Made by a program: the position numbers and the translations under genes
In this document: piece after piece, positions 42,871 to 51,671 of the stretch
Numbering within the stretch: position 1 is the stretch's first letter
Layout of the letters: each line of letters starts with the position of its first letter
Source of the DNA: Bacteroidota bacterium
GTDB taxonomy: Bacteria; Bacteroidota; Bacteroidia; Chitinophagales; Chitinophagaceae
DNA: 64,000 bases
NCBI GenBank assembly: GCA_023417815.1
Contig: JAEZEI010000052.1
Span: 124,001 to 188,000, forward strand
Direction of reading: 5' to 3'
The notes under the pieces: generated by a model
Seen by the model: only the letters and a program-made list of their open reading frames with translations
What the model was told of the DNA's origin: nothing
Database searches by the model: none

Positions 42871-43500
42871 ATGATGAAAATCTTAATTGCAGACGACCAC
42901 TCTGTGGTACGCAGAGGCTTAAGGCAGATCTTGCTTGAAGGGTTTCCAGGCTCCGAAATAAAGGAGGTGGGAGATGCGGAGGATATGGTAAAGCAAGTGA
43001 TAAACGACACATGGGATGTTGTGATCAGCGATCTCAGCATGCCTGGCCGCACCGGTCTTGAAGCCCTCCAGCAGATCAAGCAGATAGAACCCAAGCTTCC
43101 CGTACTTATCCTGAGCATCCATCCCGAGGAGCAATACGCCCTGCGTGCCTTGCGTGCAGGCGCTTCCGGCTATCTCAGTAAGGATATGGCTCCCGACGAA
43201 CTGGTAAATGCAGTTCAGCGCGTTATGATGGGCAAGAAATATATCACTGCCTCCATTGCAGAAAAGCTGGCTTCTTCATTCGATCAGGATTCAGACCGGC
43301 CTCCCCACGAATTATTATCAGACCGCGAATTCACCGTATTGAAAATGCTTGCCAAGGGCAAATCGGTTTCCGAGATCGCTGAGGCCATGTTCCTGAGCGT
43401 AACTACCGTGAGTACCTACCGCTCACGACTGCTTGCAAAAATGAATATGAAGAACAATGCAGATCTCACGCTGTATGCGGTGGAGAATAAGCTTATCTGA
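42871..43500 (+). CDS. LuxR-type response regulator
   Basis: 209 residues. The receiver has MKILIADDHSVVRRGLRQILLE, the acceptor Asp in VVISDLSMPGRTG and Lys in YLSKDMAP. The LuxR-type end is LLSDREFTVLKMLAKGKSVSEIAEAMFLSVTTVSTYRSRLLAKM. It lies 9 bases behind the CHASE3 kinase. It is more distant from the regulators at 34039 and 38944 than those are from each other, and it resembles the common NarL/UhpA-like regulators of Bacteroidota. Confidence 0.93.
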   Translation: MMKILIADDHSVVRRGLRQILLEGFPGSEIKEVGDAEDMVKQVINDTWDVVISDLSMPGRTGLEALQQIKQIEPKLPVLILSIHPEEQYALRALRAGASGYLSKDMAPDELVNAVQRVMMGKKYITASIAEKLASSFDQDSDRPPHELLSDREFTVLKMLAKGKSVSEIAEAMFLSVTTVSTYRSRLLAKMNMKNNADLTLYAVENKLI

Positions 43501-43600
43501 GTAGTAATAATTCTATCCGAACCTGATCAGCAAATACATCCCGAATGGTATGATGATCTACATAACCAGGAAATTACGTGCAGTAATTTGAGGTGTATTA

Positions 43601-43975
43601 ATGCACGTTCCCGTTTCCATATTACTGGTTGATGATTCAGACCTTATTGCCAGCAGGGTTAGTGAATTATTCCATGGCCTTCCTGATTTCCGGCTGCTAA
43701 CGGTAAAAGATATTGAATCGGCAAAGGCTGAACTTGGCTCGCTGAAACCAGACGTGGTCCTTCTTGATATATCACTTAACGGCTCCAACGGCATCGACCT
43801 TCTTAAATTCATAAATGAATCCGGAAATGGCATGCCTGTGATAATGCTTACAAACCAGGTAACACGCAAGCACCGTGAATTATGTATTCAATTAGGTTGT
43901 TATGCCTTCCTGGATAAGACAACTGAATTTGAAAAGATAATTCCTTTGGTAAGTGAATTGCTCTATCAACGGTAG
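43601..43975 (+). CDS. Stand-alone receiver-domain protein
   Basis: 124 residues, only a receiver domain: SILLVDDSDLIASRVSELF, acceptor Asp in VVLLDISLNGSNGID, Thr in VIMLTNQ, Lys in FLDKT. With no output domain it may act as a phosphate relay or sink for the kinases upstream, or bind a partner directly as CheY does. The last 10 bases overlap the 3' end of the acyl-CoA ligase gene on the other strand. Confidence 0.88.
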   Translation: MHVPVSILLVDDSDLIASRVSELFHGLPDFRLLTVKDIESAKAELGSLKPDVVLLDISLNGSNGIDLLKFINESGNGMPVIMLTNQVTRKHRELCIQLGCYAFLDKTTEFEKIIPLVSELLYQR

Positions 43976-45747
43976 ATCTGGTTTACCGTTGATGCATATT
44001 TTTCCATGATGAACTTGCGCTTGAGTTTCAGCGTTGGAGTCAGCTCGCCTGTCTCGATCGTCCATTCATTTTCTACAAGTTCAAATTTCTTCACCTGTTC
44101 AACATGATTGAATTCCCTGTTGAATCCATCAATGATATGCCGGAAAAGCGACTTTACTTCATCGGAATCCAGCGCCCGGGCATAGGTATATTCCAGGCCT
44201 TTTTCATTCAGCCAGTTTTCAATCGCAGCTTTTGAAGGAACGATCAGTGCCCCAACAAATTTCTCATCTGCACCTACCACCATCACCTGTTCAATGAATA
44301 TCGATTCCTTTAATTTGTTTTCGATAGGCTGGGGCGCTACATATTTCCCACCACTGGTTTTGAATAGTTCTTTCTTCCTGTCGGTGATCTTCAAAAATTT
44401 TCCTTCATCCATCACGCCGATATCCCCGGTATGCAGCCATCCGTCAATGATGGTTTCCGTGGTCAGGTCCGGTCTTTTATAGTAACCCATCATAACGCTT
44501 GGGCCTTTAACGCAGATCTCACCGTCTTCCATCAGTTTAACATCCTGTCCACCCAGTATTGGCCCAACGGTGCCGTATTTTGATCCGTCCTTACCTCTCC
44601 TGTTTACGCTGATCACCGGGCTGTTCTCTGTTGGGCCATAACCTTCATAGATGGGGATCTTCGCAGCATTGAAGATGCGGAGCAGTCTTACCTGGCAGGC
44701 AGCGCCCCCGGTGATGATATACTGTATGTTATTTCCCAGCGCCTCCCGCCATTTGCTGAATACAAGTTTGTTCGCTATAGCAAGCTGCATCCTGTAAAGT
44801 GGTCCCAGGTCTTCGCGGTTGCTGTACCGGTTACCGAGGTTTACTGACCAGAAAAAGAGTTTCTTCTTAAATCCTTTCAGGTCAGAACCCTTTGCAATGA
44901 TCTTGTCGTACACTTTTTCAAGGAGCCTTGGAACGGTACAAAATACCATAGGCTTTACCTCCTTAAGGTTTTCACCAATGGTCTCCATGCTTTCTGCGTA
45001 ATAAATGGAAATTCCGCTATAGATATAGATGTAGGAAACCATTCTTTCGAAAATATGATTCAGCGGAAGGAAACTCAGAGATCGTGCAGCAGGTGCTTCC
45101 TGGAAAGGGAAACTCTTTATGCTGTTCAGCACGTTGGAAACAATGTTCCGGTGGCTGAGCATTACTCCTTTTGGCTTACCTGTAGTTCCAGATGTATAGA
45201 TAATGGTAGCACAATGATCAGCATTCACGGAATTACTATGCCGGATCCCATCCTCTACTTCGTATCCTGAAACATTCAGCAACTTATGCCAGTGAACGCA
45301 ACCCGGCATATCGTCAAAGCTGTACACCTCTTTAAGAGAAGGGACGTTATTTTTAATGGAATCAACTTTCTCCCGGATATCCTCTCCACTGATGAACACG
45401 TATTTCACACCAGCATCATTAAAGATGAATTCCAGTTCGGAGGGGTTGGTAGTTGGATATACCGGGCAAATAATTGCGCCCGTCATTTGGCAGGCCATGT
45501 CCAGCATTAACCATTCAGGCCGGTTGCGGGAAATTATGGCAACCTTATCCTGGTTTTCCACCTGCATATCATTCCCGGCAACACCTAATTTCCTGAGGCC
45601 TGCAGCAAGCTTTTGGGTAAGCGAAAGGGTTTCCGCAGTACTGTACTTTCTCCAGTTGCCGTTTTCCTTTGCTGCCAACATATCATCTTTTGAAAACCTT
45701 TCCTGCTGGTAAACCAGGAAATCAAATAATCGCATAGTCTCTTTCAT
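43966..45747 (-). CDS. Long-chain fatty acid-CoA ligase (AMP-forming)
   Basis: 593 residues of the ANL adenylating superfamily. It activates long-chain fatty acids with ATP and CoA. Seen: the P-loop IIYTSGTTGKPKGVMLSHRN near residue 185, YGPTENSPVIS near 365, GWLHTGDIGVMDEGKFLKITDRKKELFKTSGGKYVAPQPIE near 450-490, with the hinge and the catalytic Lys region near the C-terminus. The length fits FAA/FadD types of Bacteroidota. The frame is open to 45789, but that extension reads through the terminator at 45779-45807, so I start at the ATG at 45747. Confidence 0.93.
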   Translation of the reverse strand: MKETMRLFDFLVYQQERFSKDDMLAAKENGNWRKYSTAETLSLTQKLAAGLRKLGVAGNDMQVENQDKVAIISRNRPEWLMLDMACQMTGAIICPVYPTTNPSELEFIFNDAGVKYVFISGEDIREKVDSIKNNVPSLKEVYSFDDMPGCVHWHKLLNVSGYEVEDGIRHSNSVNADHCATIIYTSGTTGKPKGVMLSHRNIVSNVLNSIKSFPFQEAPAARSLSFLPLNHIFERMVSYIYIYSGISIYYAESMETIGENLKEVKPMVFCTVPRLLEKVYDKIIAKGSDLKGFKKKLFFWSVNLGNRYSNREDLGPLYRMQLAIANKLVFSKWREALGNNIQYIITGGAACQVRLLRIFNAAKIPIYEGYGPTENSPVISVNRRGKDGSKYGTVGPILGGQDVKLMEDGEICVKGPSVMMGYYKRPDLTTETIIDGWLHTGDIGVMDEGKFLKITDRKKELFKTSGGKYVAPQPIENKLKESIFIEQVMVVGADEKFVGALIVPSKAAIENWLNEKGLEYTYARALDSDEVKSLFRHIIDGFNREFNHVEQVKKFELVENEWTIETGELTPTLKLKRKFIMEKYASTVNQIYR

Positions 45748-45778
45748 GTGCGCTGCAGTTGATGGTTCTAAGTTAAAC

Positions 45779-45807
45779 AAAAATGCCATCCCCGGGGGAA
45801 TGGCATT
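45779..45807 (-). terminator. Terminator after the YceI gene
   Basis: Minus strand: AATGCCATTCCCC and GGGGATGGCATT form a long hairpin followed by TTTTGTTT. It lies 20-48 bases past the YceI stop and separates that gene from the acyl-CoA ligase. Confidence 0.7.
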
Positions 45808-45826
45808 CCATCACAGCATTATATTA

Positions 45827-46453
45827 TCACTTCTTTTTTGCAGTTAGGTTCAGCGCTATATTCACATCTTTTCTAATGAACCAGTCCTGCGGATTGTTAG
45901 GTCCTTTATAATTCATTCCCCACAGCGTGCGGTCAATATTAAAATCTGCTTTGGCAGAAATAGTCCTGTCATCGACAGTTATGGTTGCCGGGAAGGTTAC
46001 ATTTTTAGTACTGTCTTTCAGCGTAAGATTCCCGCTCACCACGTGTGTGCCTGCCGAATCAGATGTAGCTGGAGTTACGCTGGTGATCACGAATTTTGCA
46101 GAAGGGAACTTTGCCACATCAAAGAAATCCGGGCTTTTCAAGTGGCCTTCGAGTTTGCTCTTGCCATCGTTCTCGGTCAGGTCATGATTCACCAGCGAGG
46201 CTATGTCGATGGTGAAGTTACCGCCCGCAACATTATTTTCATTCACCACCAGTTCACCGGTAAGATTGAATGTTCCGGTATGGGAGCCTGTAGGTTTGCT
46301 CCCTTTCCATTGAAGGGTTGAGGTGGAATCAAGAGCATAAACTGTACCTGTTGTGTCTTTCACCTCGCGGGTATCAGAAACTTCTGCGGTGTCGCCAGAA
46401 TTATTACAGGCCATAATGGTGAGCAAAGTTGTTGCTGCCAGGATGTACTTCAT
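45827..46453 (-). CDS. YceI-family lipoprotein
   Basis: 208 residues. A lipobox TIMAC puts the mature Cys at residue 16, so it is a lipid-anchored periplasmic or surface protein. The YceI beta-barrel follows from about residue 38 (STLQWKGSKPTGSHTGTFNLTG, HDLTENDGKSKLEGHLKSPDFFDVAKFPSAKFVITSV, and a C-terminal FNIDRTLWGMNY). The family binds isoprenoid-like lipids. It lies 15 bases downstream of a TPR gene on the same strand and is followed by a strong terminator. Confidence 0.92.
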   Translation of the reverse strand: MKYILAATTLLTIMACNNSGDTAEVSDTREVKDTTGTVYALDSTSTLQWKGSKPTGSHTGTFNLTGELVVNENNVAGGNFTIDIASLVNHDLTENDGKSKLEGHLKSPDFFDVAKFPSAKFVITSVTPATSDSAGTHVVSGNLTLKDSTKNVTFPATITVDDRTISAKADFNIDRTLWGMNYKGPNNPQDWFIRKDVNIALNLTAKKK

Positions 46454-46468
46454 ATTTGTATTGATTTA

Positions 46469-47458
46469 TTATTTATAATATTCTCCTTCGGGAATGCGGA
46501 AGATCCTTGACCCGATAAACGATGTAAAGGCATTGTATTCTTCCGAATTGGCATTGATCCAGTTCTGAAAGTAGGAAAGGTTCTGCACAGAGCCGAAAAG
46601 CCACTGGTTATAGGCATTGAACATTCCTTCCTGCATTAACTGCCGGTGGTGACTGAATAACCTGGAGGGTTGCGGATTCTTCTGGCCGAACCATTCAAGT
46701 ATGAACCTTGCCCTGATCATGGTGAGCGTTTCCGCACTGATACCTCTCGATGCCAGTGCGGCCTGCCTGTTCAAAGTCTCAATGAATTCACGTTCAAATT
46801 TCCTGGCATCTTTGGGAATCTCCATGTTTGGCGATGAAAAGAACTTCTTATAACTCTCCAGCAATATTTCTTTCATTTCCGGGGTCTTGCTGCCCTGTGG
46901 TTCCATGTTCACGAATATCTCTCCATAAATCAGGCTCCATACCTTGTTGGTAGACAAATAATAATACCGTGCAGCATTGTAATAATTCTTTGAGTAGGAA
47001 GGATCGGTCTCTATACCTTTCTCCCACTGCTTTATTGCGTCCAGGTCTTTCATTCCCCACAGCGTCTCACCAAGGTCGTTATACAAAGGGCCGCTGGTAG
47101 GAAACTTTTTTATGGCCTTTCGGTATAATTTTTCTGCATCCTTTGGCTGGTTAAGCGCCCGGTAGATATTTCCCGCAATAATGTACGACTGGTCATCAGC
47201 GTCATCCTTTTCCACTACGTTTTTGATAACCTCCAGCGCCCTGGTATGCTCATTCCTGAAATAATGTGCAAGAGCCAGGTCCTTCGAAAGAGCCCCATTG
47301 CCAGGTTCAATGGTAAGTGCGCGGTTAAGTATCAGGATGGCATTTGAATGATCTCCCTGTTTCATGAACAGCTTTGCATTTTCATGCATTTCCCGGACCG
47401 ACTGGGCATTCATTTGAAGGGACAACAGGATCGTGGTAAGCAGGAAGATCAGCTTCAT
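46469..47458 (-). CDS. Secreted tetratricopeptide-repeat protein
   Basis: 329 residues with a signal peptide (MKLIFLLTTILLSLQMNAQ). TPR units are visible at about residues 22-185: HENAKLFMKQGDHSNAILILNRALTIEPGN, LALAHYFRNEHTRALEVIKNVV, and NIYRALNQPKDAEKLYRKAIKKFPTSG. The C-terminal half is helical without a recognised motif. It is probably a periplasmic scaffold. It is the first gene of a short unit with YceI (15-base gap), bounded by terminators on both sides. Confidence 0.85.
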   Translation of the reverse strand: MKLIFLLTTILLSLQMNAQSVREMHENAKLFMKQGDHSNAILILNRALTIEPGNGALSKDLALAHYFRNEHTRALEVIKNVVEKDDADDQSYIIAGNIYRALNQPKDAEKLYRKAIKKFPTSGPLYNDLGETLWGMKDLDAIKQWEKGIETDPSYSKNYYNAARYYYLSTNKVWSLIYGEIFVNMEPQGSKTPEMKEILLESYKKFFSSPNMEIPKDARKFEREFIETLNRQAALASRGISAETLTMIRARFILEWFGQKNPQPSRLFSHHRQLMQEGMFNAYNQWLFGSVQNLSYFQNWINANSEEYNAFTSFIGSRIFRIPEGEYYK

Positions 47459-47465
47459 ATTGAGG

Positions 47466-47493
47466 ATTTAAAAAAGAGGCGCGGGCCTCTTTT
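47466..47493 (-). terminator. Terminator after the DUF1015 gene
   Basis: Minus strand: AAAAGAGGC and GCCTCTTTT pair perfectly (47472-47480 with 47485-47493) across a 4-base loop and run into TT. It follows the DUF1015 stop by 6 bases. Confidence 0.8.
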
Positions 47494-47499
47494 GCTAAA

Positions 47500-48729
47500 T
47501 TAATCAATTATGTGCGTTAATAAACCGTCCCGGAGCTTGGGCTCAAACCACGTACTCTTGGGAGGCATTACTTCACCACTGTCGGCAATATCAAATAATT
47601 GGGGAATACTTACCGGGTAGAAACTAACAGCGAGCGCCATCTCACCACTGTCAACTCTTTTTTCAAGTTCTTCAAGACCGCGTATTCCACCAACGAAATC
47701 TATCCTCTTATCAGTTCGCTGATCCTTAATTCCAAGGATGCTGTCAAAAAGATGTTCCTGGATTATGGTTGTATCAAGAACACCTATGGGATCATCTTTC
47801 CAGGTGCCTTCCTTAGAGTGAAGCCTGTACCACTTTTTATCGAGGTATAATCCGAATTCATGAAGGCTGGCTGGCTTAACACGGGAGCTCTCTTCGTTTA
47901 CAGAGAAGTTTGCAGAAAGTTTTTCTATGATATCTGCAGCAGTGTGGCCGTTAAGATCTTTCACCACCCTGTTATAATCCATTATCTCCAGTTGATTGGA
48001 AGGGAATAGGGTTGTAAGGAAGTAAGATGCAGATGCCGGTGCATTTGCTCCAAGCCTTTCCCTGACCTTGGCAGCAGATGCTGCACGATGATGCCCGTCG
48101 GCAATATATGTAGCCGGCACCAGGGCCTTAAAGGAATTGGTAATGCTGTGAATGGTATCATCATCGCTTACGATCCAGATTGTATGCTGAACCTCATCGT
48201 CTGCAACAAAATCGTAAAGAGGGTTCTTTTCGCTGGTCCATTTGCTTACCAGTTCATCAATAACATTGATGTTCCTGTAAGCCAGGAAAACATTACCCGT
48301 TTGTGCGCGCGTGGTCAGGATATGATTGATCCTGTCTTCTTCTTTTTCCGGGCGGGTGAATTCATGTTTCTTTACCAGGCCGTTCTCATAATCATCAACA
48401 GATGAACCGCAGACGATCCCTGTCTGGCTTCTTCCTTTCCAGGTAAGGCGGTACAGGTAATAACATGGTTTGTTTTCCCTGAAGAGAATATTCCTGCTTA
48501 TAAAGGCATTCAGGTTCTCCTTAGCTTTTTCATACACTTCCTTTGAATGGATGTCTGCACTTTCAGGAAGGTCAATTTCACTTTTGGTGATGTGCAGGAA
48601 TGAATTTGGATTGCCTTGCGCCTCTACTTTAGCTTCTTTGCTGTTAAGTACATCATATGGGCGGGATGCGACTGTTTTCGCATGTTGTGCCTCAGGTCTG
48701 AGGGCTTTAAACGGAACTATACTAACCAT
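47500..48729 (-). CDS. DUF1015-family protein
   Basis: 409 residues. The opening MVSIVPFKALRPEAQHAKTVASRPYDVLN and the later YIADGHHRAASA with a FLTTLFPSNQLEIMDYNRVVKDL stretch are the hallmarks of DUF1015. The His-rich ADGHHR block resembles the ParB/Srx-like nuclease fold, which can bind ATP. Members often lie beside serine biosynthesis genes, and here serC is 48 bases upstream on the same strand. A link to serine metabolism, for instance as a serine kinase-like enzyme, is inference. The ATG at 48729 was chosen; ten more codons are open upstream. Confidence 0.88.
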   Translation of the reverse strand: MVSIVPFKALRPEAQHAKTVASRPYDVLNSKEAKVEAQGNPNSFLHITKSEIDLPESADIHSKEVYEKAKENLNAFISRNILFRENKPCYYLYRLTWKGRSQTGIVCGSSVDDYENGLVKKHEFTRPEKEEDRINHILTTRAQTGNVFLAYRNINVIDELVSKWTSEKNPLYDFVADDEVQHTIWIVSDDDTIHSITNSFKALVPATYIADGHHRAASAAKVRERLGANAPASASYFLTTLFPSNQLEIMDYNRVVKDLNGHTAADIIEKLSANFSVNEESSRVKPASLHEFGLYLDKKWYRLHSKEGTWKDDPIGVLDTTIIQEHLFDSILGIKDQRTDKRIDFVGGIRGLEELEKRVDSGEMALAVSFYPVSIPQLFDIADSGEVMPPKSTWFEPKLRDGLLTHIID

Positions 48730-48776
48730 AAATTTCAAAAAGGATTGTAAAGATAACAAAGAAGGGCTTCATCACC

Positions 48777-49838
48777 TCAGCGGGCCTCAAAGTCGCGCAG
48801 GGCCTGTACCAGCACCTCAACAGAGGAGACCGGCAGGGCATTATATACAGAAGCCCTGAAACCGCCGGAGAGCCTGTGGCCTTTAATGCCGGTTATACCG
48901 CGCTTGGCTGTGAAATCAAGGAAGTCCTTTTCAAGGGAATCATCATTCAATACAAAACTGATATTCATATTGCTCCTGTCTTCCGGAACCGATCGTGCCG
49001 TGAATAATGCATTACGGTCAATTTCATCATAGAGCATCCGGGATTTTATTTCGGCGGCTTCTTCCATTTTTGAAATTCCGCCATTCTTTTTTATCCACCG
49101 CAGGGTCAGCAGCGCCACATATACGGCAAATACCGGCGGCGTGTTCAGCAGGCTGTTCTCCCTTATATGGTTCGCATAATTCATGATGGCAGGAACCGGT
49201 CTTTTGATCTTTTCCAGGATGCCTCTCTTTACCACCACCAGGGTAACCCCTGCCGCACCGATATTCTTTTGTGCTCCTGCATAGATAAGGTCGAATTTGT
49301 TGAAATCGAGCCTTCGGCTCATTATATCACTGCTCATATCCGCAATAAGCGGCACGCTGCAATGCGGAATGGTCTTCCACTGGGTTCCGAAAATGGTATT
49401 ATTGGTGGTGATGTGAAAATATTTTGCATCATTGGGAACTGCAAAATCCTTAGGTATGTATGAATAGTTTCTGTCGGCAGAACTGCAAACCACTTCAACC
49501 TTTCCGAACAACTTTGCTTCCTTAATGGCCTTACTGCTCCAAACACCCGTATCTGCATAAGCAGCTGTGTCTTTAACATCAAGCAGGTTCATGGGCACCT
49601 GCATGAATTGGGTGGTGGCACCCCCATGAAGGAAAAGCACTTCATGCTCTTCATCCAGGAGCATTAATTCACGTACAAGGTTCCGGGCTTCTTCCATAAT
49701 ACCTGTAAAGACAGTGCTTCGGTGACCCGTTTCAAGAATGGATAAACCGGTATTCCCTAATTCATGAATGGCCTGGGATGCCTGTTCATAAACTTCCTGG
49801 GGAAGAACTGAAGGCCCGGAATTGAAATTGTGTAACAC
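48777..49838 (-). CDS. serC: Phosphoserine aminotransferase
   Basis: 353 residues of the class V PLP aminotransferases. It converts 3-phosphohydroxypyruvate to phosphoserine in serine synthesis and also acts in the pyridoxal phosphate route. Seen: NFNSGPSVLPQEVYEQA at the start, FLHGGATTQFMQVPMNLL, and the PLP-binding Lys in IYAGAQKNIGAAGVTLVVV (near residue 190). HRLSGGFRASVYNALP at the end binds phosphate. The start is a GTG, fixed by alignment to the usual short SerC N-terminus. No serA is adjacent. Confidence 0.95.
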   Translation of the reverse strand: MLHNFNSGPSVLPQEVYEQASQAIHELGNTGLSILETGHRSTVFTGIMEEARNLVRELMLLDEEHEVLFLHGGATTQFMQVPMNLLDVKDTAAYADTGVWSSKAIKEAKLFGKVEVVCSSADRNYSYIPKDFAVPNDAKYFHITTNNTIFGTQWKTIPHCSVPLIADMSSDIMSRRLDFNKFDLIYAGAQKNIGAAGVTLVVVKRGILEKIKRPVPAIMNYANHIRENSLLNTPPVFAVYVALLTLRWIKKNGGISKMEEAAEIKSRMLYDEIDRNALFTARSVPEDRSNMNISFVLNDDSLEKDFLDFTAKRGITGIKGHRLSGGFRASVYNALPVSSVEVLVQALRDFEAR

Positions 49839-49855
49839 ACTTTTTGAATTGAGCG

Positions 49856-49863
49856 CAAATGTA
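49856..49863 (-). promoter_or_regulatory. -7 box of serC promoter
   Basis: Minus-strand TACATTTG matches TAnnTTTG exactly and ends 17 bases before the serC GTG start. It lies in the 33-bp gap after the phospholipase C-like gene. Confidence 0.4.
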
Positions 49864-49871
49864 AGATTTCC

Positions 49872-50840
49872 TTATTCTTCATCGCGGCCAATCATTTTGC
49901 CGCCACTATTCCATTTTAGATTCAGTTCTTCAAATTCCTTTAATTCAGTTTCAGAGAAATTGCCTGATGTAAGGGATTTCAGGTCGGGCTGGCCTGCATT
50001 CACCCATGCGGTATACCAGAAGGAGGCGATAGTATGAATTGCCTGGCGCATCCTTCTTTCGATCATACCATCAAGTTTTTTGTTGAAGGCTTTCGTAAAA
50101 GCACTGGAATACTGTCGTATAACAACACCATTCCTTTCTTCGAATGCATATTTCTGGTCGGCAGGAAATTCAGCAGTGAGTTCCCTTTCCATGGTTAGTA
50201 CACTATCGGCCGCCGCAGCACTTTCCATGAACCTTGCCCAGATATAACTTTCAGGGTCTTCAATATAATTTGCTTTGCCTATAATGAAATCAAATTCTTT
50301 CTCTGCAAGCAACTCAGGAACCCTGCTTTCCCAAAAACCATGTATTCCTTTTTGATTGGTGTATTGCCCGTTATGATTGCTGCTGGCATGCAGTGGAACA
50401 TGGGCATCGGAAATATAATGGCCTATCTCTGCACTGTTCTTCAATATCCTGCTGAAGTTGCGGTCCCTGAAAGACGCTGTAAGCCTGCGCTGCATCACCA
50501 TCACATGCCACGGCACTATGCCATGTGCCATGATGGTATCGATACCGAATTTAGCAACAGCAGAATCATAATTGCGCGGAAGTTCAGGATAGGGATACTG
50601 GCCGTACCTGTCTATGTCTAGATAATGCCTTGGTCCTTCTTCTGGTACGGCATACCTTCTTTTGTCGGGATCTACAGAATGTTCTGAAAGAAAACTGATG
50701 TTCTTTTTAAAGAGAGGCATCATTTGCGGCGGCAGAAGGAAAACAGCCATATAATTGATCTGCCGGTGGGCATAAAAGCCCCAGCAGAAACATTCAAAGG
50801 ATAAAAGGACCAATACCGATAATAAAGCGCCACGTCTCAT
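49872..50840 (-). CDS. Zinc-dependent phospholipase C / S1-P1 nuclease-like protein
   Basis: 322 residues with a signal peptide ending just before WGFYAHRQIN. A mature N-terminal Trp followed by a GH-like His is the typical first zinc ligand set of this fold. HYLDIDRY, MAHGIVPWHVM and AEIGHYISDAHVPLHASSNHNG supply further zinc-binding His and Asp residues. The enzyme should be periplasmic or secreted and cut phosphodiesters in lipids or nucleic acids. Which of the two cannot be told from sequence alone. The C-terminal helix is acidic. It lies 18 bases downstream of the DUF502 gene. Confidence 0.82.
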   Translation of the reverse strand: MRRGALLSVLVLLSFECFCWGFYAHRQINYMAVFLLPPQMMPLFKKNISFLSEHSVDPDKRRYAVPEEGPRHYLDIDRYGQYPYPELPRNYDSAVAKFGIDTIMAHGIVPWHVMVMQRRLTASFRDRNFSRILKNSAEIGHYISDAHVPLHASSNHNGQYTNQKGIHGFWESRVPELLAEKEFDFIIGKANYIEDPESYIWARFMESAAAADSVLTMERELTAEFPADQKYAFEERNGVVIRQYSSAFTKAFNKKLDGMIERRMRQAIHTIASFWYTAWVNAGQPDLKSLTSGNFSETELKEFEELNLKWNSGGKMIGRDEE

Positions 50841-50858
50841 CTTATAAATGTACAGATT

Positions 50859-51482
50859 TTACATTACGGGATTCTTGGCAGGATCTTCTTCCACTTCGGT
50901 AACCCCGCCGCTTACTGCAAACTTCATTGTTTGGGTGCTGCTGATATGGGTTATTGGCTTTACCCTCGATTTGGGGATGATGTAAACATTTCCTGCCACT
51001 GAATAGGCCATGGGGATATATACTGCCACGTAATCTTCCAGGCCGAAATCAGACATGCTGTCCCTGGTTATGAACCCCAGCCGCCACACATTATTGTCAT
51101 CAACATTCGCCAATACGTTCTGCGTGAATTTCTTTTTATCACCTGCAAAAGCTTCAAAAAAGTCGCGGGTGGTGGAATAAATATGCTTTATCCCGGGCGC
51201 ACGCTGCATGAATTTATCCATGAAACTCAATATTCTCCCGGTAATAAAGAAAGAGCTGAAATACCCGATGGCTATAAGAGCTATGATCACAATAATGAAT
51301 CCCAGGCCATAATTCTGTACCGTAACATTTCCTTCGGCATCCTTATGCGTAAAGATGGGCACCCAACTGTCAACTGTGGTTATGATGAACAGGATTGCAT
51401 AGAAGGTGATCGCCACGGGACCCAGCACTAACAGTCCCTGGAGGAAATACTGTAACAGCCTGCGATACTTAACTTTTCTCAT
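50859..51482 (-). CDS. DUF502-family membrane protein
   Basis: 207 residues. Two helices (LQGLLVLGPVAITFYAILFIITTVD and GLGFIIVIIALIAIGYFSSFF) are followed by the conserved MQRAPGIKHIYSTTRDFFEAFAGDKKKF and a C-terminal domain with VAVYIPMAYSVAGNVYIIPKSRV. These are the DUF502 signatures. The family sits in the inner membrane and its role is not settled. It starts the minus-strand run that leads to serC, and it is divergent from the TetR gene. Confidence 0.9.
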   Translation of the reverse strand: MRKVKYRRLLQYFLQGLLVLGPVAITFYAILFIITTVDSWVPIFTHKDAEGNVTVQNYGLGFIIVIIALIAIGYFSSFFITGRILSFMDKFMQRAPGIKHIYSTTRDFFEAFAGDKKKFTQNVLANVDDNNVWRLGFITRDSMSDFGLEDYVAVYIPMAYSVAGNVYIIPKSRVKPITHISSTQTMKFAVSGGVTEVEEDPAKNPVM

Positions 51483-51624
51483 TGATACGAATTTGCGGTA
51501 AAGGTAGAGTAGTTAATCAGTTCGTGGGTTCATTAGTTCAATGGTTGAATTTAAACAGCACTGCCATATATACCATTCATACATATATATATCACGCTCA
51601 TCAATAAAAGAGTAATTTTTTTTG

Positions 51625-51656
51625 ATGGAAACGCACGTTACGCTAAAAGTTTCCAT
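51625..51656. promoter_or_regulatory. Candidate TetR operator
   Basis: ATGGAAAC (51625-51632) and GTTTCCAT (51649-51656) form a perfect 8-bp inverted repeat with a 16-base centre. It touches the -7 box of the TetR gene, a natural place for self-repression. Confidence 0.5.
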
Positions 51657-51663
51657 AGTTTTG
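51656..51663 (+). promoter_or_regulatory. -7 box of the tetR-efflux operon
   Basis: TAGTTTTG fits TAnnTTTG and ends 8 bases before the TetR ATG. It overlaps the right arm of the inverted repeat by one base. Confidence 0.45.
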
Positions 51664-51671
51664 CGCCTCCT

